Of a stretch of DNA of 61,646 nucleotides, positions 18,509-26,761 are shown piece by piece (the first letter of the stretch is position 1; each line of letters begins with the position of its first letter). The DNA comes from Clostridium sp. CAG:138 (GTDB taxonomy: Bacteria; Bacillota; Clostridia; Christensenellales; CAG-138), in assembly GCA_000435055.1 (NCBI GenBank), contig FR879692.1:8107-69752 (forward strand). The letters are read 5' to 3'. Position numbers and translations under genes: made by a program. Below the pieces are notes generated by a model. It saw only the letters and a list, made by a program, of their open reading frames with translations. It ran no database searches and had not been told where the DNA came from.

Positions 18509-18673
18509 ATTTTGTACCCGTTCAGGCCGCATTTTTTTGATACATATCTTTGGTTAATCCGACAGCACCGCTCCGTATGCCGCAATTCTGTTTCATCTGA
18601 CAACACTTCGAACGAGCCGCCGTTTTCATTTTGAACCTTGCACAACCTCGTTTTTTGTTTTATTACGCTCAGT

Positions 18674-18713
18674 AACTGCATTGAAGCAAAAAAGCATAAG
18701 AGGCAGTTTTTTT
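18674..18713 (+). terminator. Terminator-like hairpin with no gene upstream
   Basis: AACTGC (18674-18679) and GCAGTT (18703-18708) enclose a 23-nt loop and lead into seven T on the plus strand. No plus-strand gene precedes it, because the upstream gene is on the other strand. It could end a small RNA or be chance; the stem is short. Confidence 0.35.
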
Positions 18714-18726
18714 ATACATGACGGTG

Positions 18727-18754
18727 TTGCAATCGCGTTTTATTATGATATAAT
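18727..18754 (+). promoter_or_regulatory. Promoter of cas6
   Basis: TTGCAA (18727-18732), a 16-nt spacer and TATAAT (18749-18754). It implies a leader of about 280 nt before cas6. That leader contains AAGCTG...CAGCTT enclosing a TGCCCG/CGGGCA hairpin (about 18783-18817). Confidence 0.6.
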
Positions 18755-19040
18755 GAGTGCGTGAAACAGATAATAAGACTTTTAAGCTGCCCGCAGCGGG
18801 CAAAAATGCAACAGCTTATGATGTGCGGAACCGCAGTTCGGTCGACATAATGCAATCAGCTTTACATTGTCTGATCGCGGCAATGCGGGTTATATATTTC
18901 ATGAACAGCCGTTCCGCAAAAAGACCGGTTAAAACTATACAGCAGGCATTGGTTTATTTCGTTTTCGGATAATCACCGAGTGCGGTATTTTATCGGGAAC
19001 CGTTCTTGTTTATTCTTTAAAAACTCAGAAAGGGACAACT

Positions 19041-19787
19041 ATGCAGTTACATTTGACATTCAGCGCTCGGCATGTCCGTTTGCCGCTGTCGCACCGATAC
19101 GCCTTGCAGGGAATGCTCTATCATGCTCTTGCAAGCAATCCGCATTATTCAAATTATGTACACAACAGCGGATATTCTTGCGGCGCGCGCAATTATAAGC
19201 TTTTTACTTTCGGCCGTCTTTCGGGACCGTTCATGCACAGCGAACATGAAATCATCTTTAAGGATACCGTGCATTTTGAGGTTCGCAGCGTTGATCCGAA
19301 TTTCGTGTATCAACTCGGTTCGGTGCTGTGTCCGAGCAGCCAAATCAATTTGTTTGAAAACACACTTGAAATTCTGGACAGCCGCATTGAAGATTATTCA
19401 CCCAATACCTGCTGTGCAAAAATCTCAATGCTGTCGCCTATTACGGTTTTTGAAACCGAGAGAAGCGGTTATCGCCGCTTTATAGCCCCCGATGAATCTC
19501 TGTTCTATACTGCTGTGGTCAACAATGCGCTCAGAAAATGGCAGAGCTATTTCAACACGCCCGCACCGACGGATTTTTCCTTTGAACCTGCCCTTCCTCC
19601 GGCGGAGTTAATTCAGAATCATCGCATCGTTTCAAGGTTTAAAAGATCCACCATCGTTTCATACGGCGGCAGCTATGTTTTGCGCGGCAACGGCAAGCTT
19701 ATCAACTTTCTTTATGACGCAGGTCTCGGTTCAAAAAACTCACAGGGACTCGGCATGTTTAATATTGAATCATTTCCCGACCTTTAA
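19041..19787 (+). CDS. cas6: CRISPR-associated endoribonuclease Cas6 (solitary)
   Basis: A 248-residue RAMP protein of the Cas6 family, which cuts CRISPR precursor RNA inside the repeat. The order of motifs fits: beta-strand start LTFSARHVRLP, helix with HRYALQGMLYHALA, YKLFTFGRLSG (the KxFTFS-type strand, residues 53-63), and the C-terminal Gly-rich loop GLGSKNSQGLGMF. Several His residues in the N-terminal 45 positions could be catalytic. The start follows AGAAAGGGA. No other cas gene and no repeat array lies within the window, so it either acts on an array elsewhere or is a leftover or repurposed nuclease. It is convergent with the next gene, with only a few bases between stops. Confidence 0.88.
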   Translation: MQLHLTFSARHVRLPLSHRYALQGMLYHALASNPHYSNYVHNSGYSCGARNYKLFTFGRLSGPFMHSEHEIIFKDTVHFEVRSVDPNFVYQLGSVLCPSSQINLFENTLEILDSRIEDYSPNTCCAKISMLSPITVFETERSGYRRFIAPDESLFYTAVVNNALRKWQSYFNTPAPTDFSFEPALPPAELIQNHRIVSRFKRSTIVSYGGSYVLRGNGKLINFLYDAGLGSKNSQGLGMFNIESFPDL

Positions 19788-19792
19788 ACATT

Positions 19793-21238
19793 TTATTCTG
19801 CCGCATTTTCTCCGAACAGCCTTCCAACCGTTTCACGCAGACGCTTACGCAGCGGCGGAACGTACTCTTTCGAATTATATATTTTTATAAATTCTTCTTT
19901 ATCCGCCCAAAGATATTCAACAGTTTCTCCCGGCTGCAATACAACGGAGTCTTTTTTCGCGCTGATAAAGCACAAATAGCCCATATATATTGAATCCTGC
20001 GAGATGTCCGTAAATATAGGCTGAAGCACATCCGCGGCAAGCCCTGTTTCTTCACGGAGCTCTCGTCTTGCTGCGGTTTCCGGATCTTCTCCACGCTGTA
20101 CCGAACCGCCCGCACTGCTTTCCCAAAGCCCGGGATAACCGCCTTTATTGTAATCTCGCCGTGTCAAAAGAACCGAACCGTCCTGATGCACTGCCAAAAC
20201 TTCAACAACAATGTGGTATAACCCTTCCGGTATCGGCTCCCCGCGTATCAGGAGCTGCCCGGTGCGCTCACCTGTTTCCGTGTATGCATCCCAAAGTTCA
20301 GGAACGCCGATGTACCATGACGGTATCTCATTCGTCATACCGTTGTACCATTCATAAACCTCACGGGTCTGACGGAGCATAACCTGAATTTCTTCCTCTC
20401 CGAATCTAACTGCCCACGGCACGGATGCAATCCCGTTTATGCATGTATACAGTGCGAGCAGTTTCCAGAATTCCGGCGGCACGGCATTATCAAAATAGCC
20501 GTTCACAATCCCGGATGCAAAATACGGTGAAAGGTGTGCGCTCCACACAAGGCGATTGAATTCCTGCCACGGATCGCCGAAATCCGAGCGATTAAAATCT
20601 ATAACGATAAGTTCGCCTGAATCGTTTACAAGAAAATTGCCGATATGATAATCCCCGTGGCGAAAAGTCTGCGGTCTGTTTTTCAGCAGATGCCGATTCG
20701 CCTTGATATATTCGACAAAGGAATCTGCAACATCATTTTTGATGCTGCATTCACGGCAAAGCCTTAACTTGTTCTCTATGGACACATTAATGCGTTCTTC
20801 CCAGTTCTGTACATTGTCCGGAGCCGGAACTTCGTGTATGTATTTCAAAACTCTGCCTGCCCTCAGTCCGAAAGCGTACTGTTCTGCAGCGGGCATCACT
20901 GCAACAGCGGGTTCGGCCGCGCCGCCGTCCGCCCAGGCATAAACAGCATATGTTCCTTCGGTGTGCTGTCGAATATCATCACAAAAAGCATGGATATCAT
21001 CAAGCTTACCGCACTCGATCGGTATGCTCATCGGAACTTGCTGCATCGGAATGTTTTCGGCCGCACTAATTATCGATGCGCATTTCTTCTGTGCTTCAAA
21101 CAGAGTTATAAAATCGGGATTTATCTTTCCCGGGGTAACGCGCAAAAGGTACTTTTTGCCGTCGGCACCCAATGCAAAATACTTATAATCATCCGACCAA
21201 CCTTGGGTTATCGGTGTCTTTTCGATGTATTTTATCAT
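19793..21238 (-). CDS. Phosphotransferase (APH-type kinase) fused to NUDIX hydrolase
   Basis: A two-domain protein of about 481 residues. The first ~310 residues have the aminoglycoside/choline-kinase fold with the catalytic loop FRHGDYHIGNFLVN and the metal-binding IDFNRSDFGDPW. A short linker leads to a NUDIX domain with a perfect box, G-x5-E-x7-REL-x-EE-x-GL in GSVQRGEDPETAARRELR. The upstream half resembles kinases acting on antibiotics or small alcohols; the NUDIX half resembles the MutT/isopentenyl-diphosphate isomerase branch. One chain might phosphorylate a small molecule and clean up nucleotides, but this is a guess. I start at the ATG at 21238, which has GAAAGGA before it. Confidence 0.88.
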   Translation of the reverse strand: MIKYIEKTPITQGWSDDYKYFALGADGKKYLLRVTPGKINPDFITLFEAQKKCASIISAAENIPMQQVPMSIPIECGKLDDIHAFCDDIRQHTEGTYAVYAWADGGAAEPAVAVMPAAEQYAFGLRAGRVLKYIHEVPAPDNVQNWEERINVSIENKLRLCRECSIKNDVADSFVEYIKANRHLLKNRPQTFRHGDYHIGNFLVNDSGELIVIDFNRSDFGDPWQEFNRLVWSAHLSPYFASGIVNGYFDNAVPPEFWKLLALYTCINGIASVPWAVRFGEEEIQVMLRQTREVYEWYNGMTNEIPSWYIGVPELWDAYTETGERTGQLLIRGEPIPEGLYHIVVEVLAVHQDGSVLLTRRDYNKGGYPGLWESSAGGSVQRGEDPETAARRELREETGLAADVLQPIFTDISQDSIYMGYLCFISAKKDSVVLQPGETVEYLWADKEEFIKIYNSKEYVPPLRKRLRETVGRLFGENAAE

Positions 21239-21313
21239 TCTTTTCCTTTCAAAAGGCATTCGGCGGTTTATCTCTGCCTTTGTCTGCCGCCGCCGAAACA
21301 TTTGCTCAGTTTG

Positions 21314-24286
21314 CTATGCCTCACTCCGCCTTTTTTTGCCGCGCCTGCGTTTCACCGCAATAACCGCCGCAAAGGCCGCAGTCAGTATAATCGCACCGCA
21401 TACGATCATGATATAGGGCGTACGGTCTTTTTTTATGACTTTTTCAATGGCAAAAATACCATTGTTGTTCAGCTCAAACACAATGTATTTACCGTCACGC
21501 TCGAATTCGCGCTCAGTCCAACCGGCATCGGTCAATACGCTCAGCTTGCAATCCTCTTCCGAGAGACAGCGCACGATGTACGCGCTTTCGCCGGCCTCCG
21601 CGTTGAAAACGCAAATGCGGAAAGCCGCTGTCGGAACTCCTTCGCCAAACCCGTTTTTTAATGCAAACTCCGCCGCATCTTCGGCAACGACATATGCTTC
21701 ATCGTCAAAAATGCCCTCAACAAGGATTTGGGGAATCTCTTCGTTTGTTGCAATTGTTGTTATCATTCGGTGCCACTCCCCGCTCACGGTTTGACTGAAC
21801 GTTACGCAATCCGCTCCGAAATCATCCCACCGCCAATACTTGCCCTTTTCATTCCCGACTTGCGGAAGATCCGTGATCCTGCCGCCGCAGGGAACCTCGA
21901 AAACCTCTGTGATTTTGCCGTCTATGCTGAATTTGACCGTTACCTTTTTGAACAAATTCGGTGTTTTTGCTTTTTCGGCAAGTTCGTTAAGACTCACCGC
22001 ATACGCAATGCCTGCATAGCTTATGCCGTCAATGCCGCCCAAGCCGCGCACCGAATCGGACGAGTCATTAAACTTAGATGTGTCTGCAAAGATATTGTTT
22101 CTGCACTCCTCCGTCAGTTCTCCCGCAATTGCACCGATATAGGCTCCGTCGGCAAAGCTTGATTTTCCGGCCAACAGCATTGTCGGTACTGCGGCGCAGT
22201 CAATCACCGATTTCGCACTTCCCGCAATTCCGCCGACATAAGCTTTGCCGGCGAGTGCAGTAATGCTGCCGCATTCACGAATTGTTCCTGAAAGTCTTCC
22301 GGCAATACCGCCTGCGTATTCCCTTCCCGCCTTAACGCTGCCGCCGCTTTCGCAGCCAAGCAAAAAGCCGCGGCTGCCGTAACCGAGAATTCCCCCTGCA
22401 TTATCATACTTTGCCGAAATCACCGCATCATTTGAACACATGAAAACGGTCGCCCTGATAAAAAGGGTCGTATCGGTGAAAAGAACATCATCGATTGACG
22501 GAATGTCTATCTCCTCCAAGTCGGATGGAAGTTCTTTTGAAAGGTTCCCGATAATTCCGCCTATACCGTAGTCGCCGGAAACATCGCCGAAATTTCTGCA
22601 CTTTGCAGCCATTCCGCCTGCTTGATTTTCGGCATCACGTTCCGCATTTTCGGAAACATCTTCAATATTCCCGCCGTTTCCGTTCAGTACGTTGCGTATG
22701 TTTTCGTGGAGGAGCCGCATTGACTCCACACATTTTTGAACGCTTTTTTCCAGTCTGTTCCCGTCAGCTTTAACCAGTTCAAGGTATTCGCTTGCTGTTT
22801 TTGTGAGTTCATCAAGTTTTTGTTCGGCATTTTTAATAAGCTTGCAGCAATCCTCCGCCGCCTGCCGCAAACCGCTGATTGACACGGACAACAGCCCGTT
22901 CAGTGCCTCCGCAAGTGCCTTCAATGCAGGAGCAGCCGAAGCAATATTGCCAAGCAGGATGCGCAGCTGCTCAATCTTTGCCTCCAATTCCTGAAGCAGT
23001 TCAACCCACTCGGACGGCTCTGCATTCCGCAGTTCTATGATTATCAATTCAATTTCGGCAATCAGCTGAGTTACTTCCGCTGAATCCGCAAATGCTTTCC
23101 ACAAAGTTTCAAGGTTTTGTTCAATGGTGTCCAAATACTTTTCCGCATCGGCAAGCCATGCGGCATCACCCGCAATGATATCAAGATCGGCAGACAACCC
23201 TTCTCTAAGCTCTTCCGCTTCCTCAAGCACATTGCGAAGCCCTTCTCCACCGTCCTGCACAGCCTGTCGAAGATTCAATATCGTTTCATCCAAGGCGTCC
23301 GAAAAGCCCAGTATGCTTTCATTCAATATTTCAAGCGTATTCTTCCCGTATTCAACTTTGTAAAACGGTTCGGACTGACCGATGATTCCGCCTATATCGC
23401 GTCTTCCGCGAACATTTCCGTTGTTAATACAGTCGCCTGTAAAGCCACTGTTGAGCCCCGCAATGCCGCCGACATTATAACCCGTGTGCAGATATCCGAT
23501 TTCGGCACTGTTCATGCAGCCCGTCACCGTTCCTGTGTTCGTCCCCGCAATGCCGCCGATATTTCTTGACCGTTCGTTTGCCGAAAGATTAACCCCGCCG
23601 GTATTCGTGCACTCATGGATTTCTCCCGCATTCACACCGACAATGCCGCCGATTTTGTATGTTCCCGAAAGCTCCGCCGAAGAACTGCATTCGATTATTT
23701 TCCCGCTTTGTTCGTTTATGCCTGCGATTCCTCCGACAGCATTGTATGCATCCAGTCTGCCCGCTGCAGCGCAATTGCGAATCGTGCCGCGATTCACGCC
23801 GCAAATCATCCCCGCCGTTCCGGATTGTCCGGTTACAGTCACTGAACCGCTGACATTCAACTCACATACAGTTGCATCCTTTTCGATAATTCGAAACAAC
23901 CCTGTTCTTTCCGCATCCGTATTCGGCTTCATTCCGCTCACAGTATGTCCGCCGCCGTCAAAGTTTCCGAAAAACACGGGAACGGCATAATCCGTCTCTC
24001 CGCTCAAATCGATATCCGCAGTCAGTTTTACCGAAAGACCCTTTGAAAACGAATCCAAACGGCAGTTCTCTTTAAACTCCAGCCATTCCGCTTTTGTTGC
24101 AATGCGCACCGTGTTTATGCTCGCCGCAACTGAGTGTATCGGCACGAACAGGCAGCAAAACAGGGTTGCAGCCAGAAGCATTCCGCAAGCAAACAACCGC
24201 AGTTTAAAGCGGAGTTTTTGATTAACACCACACCCGGAACAAGCCGGGCAGTCGCCCGTCATCGTCTTTTTTTTACTTTGTTTCAT
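21314..24286 (-). CDS. Large GLUG-repeat surface protein with central coiled coil
   Basis: About 990 residues, starting at 24286 in a 14-nt overlap with the end of the transporter gene, which suggests translational coupling. After a basic N-terminus and signal/anchor segment (about 25-55) come two blocks of GLUG repeats, seen as recurring IGGIAGTNTG, VGGIAGLNSG and YAGGIAGRLSG, which build a right-handed beta-solenoid. The blocks are separated by roughly 290 residues of heptad-like helix (Leu/Glu/Lys-rich, about 310-600). The C-terminus has a mixed domain and one membrane span followed by KRRRGKKRRSEA, so the bulk lies outside. GLUG proteins are often adhesins or metal-dependent surface proteins. 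Its partner is most likely the MMPL transporter. Confidence 0.82.
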   Translation of the reverse strand: MKQSKKKTMTGDCPACSGCGVNQKLRFKLRLFACGMLLAATLFCCLFVPIHSVAASINTVRIATKAEWLEFKENCRLDSFSKGLSVKLTADIDLSGETDYAVPVFFGNFDGGGHTVSGMKPNTDAERTGLFRIIEKDATVCELNVSGSVTVTGQSGTAGMICGVNRGTIRNCAAAGRLDAYNAVGGIAGINEQSGKIIECSSSAELSGTYKIGGIVGVNAGEIHECTNTGGVNLSANERSRNIGGIAGTNTGTVTGCMNSAEIGYLHTGYNVGGIAGLNSGFTGDCINNGNVRGRRDIGGIIGQSEPFYKVEYGKNTLEILNESILGFSDALDETILNLRQAVQDGGEGLRNVLEEAEELREGLSADLDIIAGDAAWLADAEKYLDTIEQNLETLWKAFADSAEVTQLIAEIELIIIELRNAEPSEWVELLQELEAKIEQLRILLGNIASAAPALKALAEALNGLLSVSISGLRQAAEDCCKLIKNAEQKLDELTKTASEYLELVKADGNRLEKSVQKCVESMRLLHENIRNVLNGNGGNIEDVSENAERDAENQAGGMAAKCRNFGDVSGDYGIGGIIGNLSKELPSDLEEIDIPSIDDVLFTDTTLFIRATVFMCSNDAVISAKYDNAGGILGYGSRGFLLGCESGGSVKAGREYAGGIAGRLSGTIRECGSITALAGKAYVGGIAGSAKSVIDCAAVPTMLLAGKSSFADGAYIGAIAGELTEECRNNIFADTSKFNDSSDSVRGLGGIDGISYAGIAYAVSLNELAEKAKTPNLFKKVTVKFSIDGKITEVFEVPCGGRITDLPQVGNEKGKYWRWDDFGADCVTFSQTVSGEWHRMITTIATNEEIPQILVEGIFDDEAYVVAEDAAEFALKNGFGEGVPTAAFRICVFNAEAGESAYIVRCLSEEDCKLSVLTDAGWTEREFERDGKYIVFELNNNGIFAIEKVIKKDRTPYIMIVCGAIILTAAFAAVIAVKRRRGKKRRSEA

Positions 24287-26606
24287 CGAGCTTTTCCTGT
24301 TCATCCGCGCCGCCTCCGAGCAATTTTTTAAAATCAATCATTGTTTTTTCAATCAGTTTATTTCCAACCAAAAGCACCTGCGGCAAAACCGTGAGCACAA
24401 GTATCACCGAAATCAATGCACCGCGTCCAAGCGTCAGCCCGATTGAGCTGATGTAGAGATCGGTGGTCCGCAAAGCAATAATAAATCCTGCCGCCGTCAT
24501 AATTGTTCCGGAAGTCAGTATTGTTGAAAAGCTTTCGTTAACGGCAATTGCCATCGCCTGTTTCGGCGCATAATCCTGTTTTCTGAGCTGAAACCTGTTA
24601 TACAAAACAATTGCATAGTCGATCGTCGCACCCATCTGTATCGCACTTACGATAAGATAAGTAACGAAGAAAAGGTTCGTCCCCGTGATATACGGGAAAG
24701 AGAAGTTAAGCCAAATGCTGCTCTGAATCACAAGAATCAGCAGCACGGCCGCACCGAGCGAACGGAATGTGAACAGCAGCACAATAAAAACAAATGCAAT
24801 CGTCAAAAAAGACACACGATTGTTGTCCATTCTGAATGAATCCTCCAGATCCTTTGCGCTGGTTATGTCCCCGATCACGATTATCGCATCTTCCGAAAGC
24901 TCCGTTTTCCCGTTTTCGGAATATAATTTGCGTGCAGACGATTCTATGTTTTCAATCAGAGCAACACTTTCCTCTCCTTCAACCGGCACGGCGGCATTGA
25001 ATACGATTCGCGAATAATGCTCGCCGCGCAGCTGCACAAGTGCATCATCCAGCGTTCCGCGCATGGATTCAACCATTTGCTCCTTGTCGTCATCAAGAGT
25101 TATCATTCCCCTGTCCTTTGCTTCAAAAAGAAACTCAAGCATATCAATAAGCGGCACGGCAAACGCATCGCTGTCGCCGAGAATGGGCTGAAAGCTGTCA
25201 TGTTCATAGCCGTACAGCGCATACAGAAGCTTTGCGGTTTCAATATCAACACCCAGAAGTTCGGAAGCAGCACGGGCGGTGTACGGATCCGTCAGCACAC
25301 GCCCCTCCTCAATCTCTATGCTTGCAAGCCCGAGTGCCGAACGTATCCCCGGAAAACCGTTAACTTCCGAAATAAGTGCCTTCTCCTTTGTATAATCTCC
25401 GACGGGAACGAGTACCGCAATCATATTTGTTTCATCAAACGTGTTGTAGATATGGGCTTTTATTCTGTCCTGCTCCGAAAGCGTAATCCTGTCCGTTTCG
25501 GAATCCGAAAATGTGTATTCGCATTTTGCCGAAAACACGATTGCAGCCGGCAGCAAAAACGCGAATATAATCAGGAACACGGGAACTTTTTTTGAAAGCA
25601 GCCTTCCCCAACCCGTTATATTCGGAACAAGGTTCTTATGGCGGGTTTTAAGCAAAGCCTTGTGGAACAGCATAATGAGTCCCGGCATAAGCAAAAACAC
25701 CGTGAGCATGCTGCATATGATGCCTTTCGTCAGAACGAGACCCAAATCATAACCAAGGCGGAACTGCATCAGCATCAGAGCAACAAGTCCCGAAATCGTT
25801 GTCAGGCTTGATGACGATATTTCAATTATTGAATATGCAAGTGAATCCGTAAGCGCGCTTTTAACATTGCGCTGCCTGTCATATTCATCCTGAAAACGAT
25901 GGCAGAAAATAATCGCATAGTCTATTGCAAGCGCAAGCTGAAGAATGATTGCAATGGAATTCGTTATTGACGAAATCTCCCGAAGCCAATAATTCGTGCC
26001 CATATTCAGCACCGCCGCCACTGCAAAAACAATGAAAAGGATTATAACCTCGAAATAACTTTTCGACGTAAACAAAAGCACTGCCGCAATTACAATGAGT
26101 GCAAGAATAAGAACCTGCGTTATTTCACCCGCAAGCTGCTTCACGTAATCCTGTCCGACAGTTGTTGAAACGCTTACTTCATAATCCGAAAGGCTGTCCT
26201 TAATCTGTTCAAGCGCATCAATCGCACGTTCATCCTCGCTTTCGGCAGAAAAAGCAACCGTGAAAAGCGCAGATGAGGACGCATAGTGTTCCGACGAATC
26301 ATCAAAAGAAACAGTTGCAACATTTTCAATTTCACGCAGGTTCTCGGCAAGTTCTGCGGCTTTCTCACATGTAATGTTAGAAACCATGACATTTGCCGAA
26401 GCAAAAGCCGTGAACTCATTTTCCATGACGGTAAGGCCCCGCCTCGTCGCCGTTTTCGGCGGCAGCAGTGCCGTTATATCGTCATTCACGCGGACCTTGC
26501 TTATTGAAAGCGCGCTGTATATGACGAGTACAACGAACAGAAGCATAATAATTATATGCTTTTCCACGATAAATTTCGCAATTTTGCGCATGATGCTGTT
26601 ACTCAT
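24273..26606 (-). CDS. MMPL-family RND transporter
   Basis: A 777-residue RND-superfamily protein with the usual duplicated plan: one membrane helix, a large outer loop (about 40-180), a bundle of six helices around ALAIDYAIIFCHRFQDEYD, then a second helix, loop and bundle around MGATIDYAIVLYNRF. The Asp-Tyr-Ala signature in both halves marks the proton-relay helix. MMPL proteins export lipids, glycolipids or hydrophobic compounds, or act in cell-envelope assembly. The start has CGAGGTG upstream. The surface protein follows with overlapping stop and start (GATGAAACAAAGTAA), so the two are likely made in linked amounts. Confidence 0.9.
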   Translation of the reverse strand: MSNSIMRKIAKFIVEKHIIIMLLFVVLVIYSALSISKVRVNDDITALLPPKTATRRGLTVMENEFTAFASANVMVSNITCEKAAELAENLREIENVATVSFDDSSEHYASSSALFTVAFSAESEDERAIDALEQIKDSLSDYEVSVSTTVGQDYVKQLAGEITQVLILALIVIAAVLLFTSKSYFEVIILFIVFAVAAVLNMGTNYWLREISSITNSIAIILQLALAIDYAIIFCHRFQDEYDRQRNVKSALTDSLAYSIIEISSSSLTTISGLVALMLMQFRLGYDLGLVLTKGIICSMLTVFLLMPGLIMLFHKALLKTRHKNLVPNITGWGRLLSKKVPVFLIIFAFLLPAAIVFSAKCEYTFSDSETDRITLSEQDRIKAHIYNTFDETNMIAVLVPVGDYTKEKALISEVNGFPGIRSALGLASIEIEEGRVLTDPYTARAASELLGVDIETAKLLYALYGYEHDSFQPILGDSDAFAVPLIDMLEFLFEAKDRGMITLDDDKEQMVESMRGTLDDALVQLRGEHYSRIVFNAAVPVEGEESVALIENIESSARKLYSENGKTELSEDAIIVIGDITSAKDLEDSFRMDNNRVSFLTIAFVFIVLLFTFRSLGAAVLLILVIQSSIWLNFSFPYITGTNLFFVTYLIVSAIQMGATIDYAIVLYNRFQLRKQDYAPKQAMAIAVNESFSTILTSGTIMTAAGFIIALRTTDLYISSIGLTLGRGALISVILVLTVLPQVLLVGNKLIEKTMIDFKKLLGGGADEQEKLDETK

Positions 26607-26761
26607 TCGTTTTCACCTCGGGCTTTGTGCTTTTTTCGGTGTTTGTATATTTTTCGTATTTTTGTTCTTCAACCGAGTCCGAATCCGTTCAGTCAAAGTA
26701 ACCGTCCTTTTTCAAAAGCTCATGCAGTTTTTGTTCCGTCTTTAAAACTTCGAGCGTATCC

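Noticed and set aside
18757..18972. A 71-codon GTG-started frame in the cas6 leader
   Set aside because: It starts at the predicted transcription start with no room for a ribosome binding site, and the product has no recognisable feature. It may still be an upstream frame, but coding is not supported.
18411..19040. CRISPR array near cas6
   Set aside because: I looked for regularly spaced repeats of 25-40 nt on both sides of cas6 and found none; only local inverted repeats are present.
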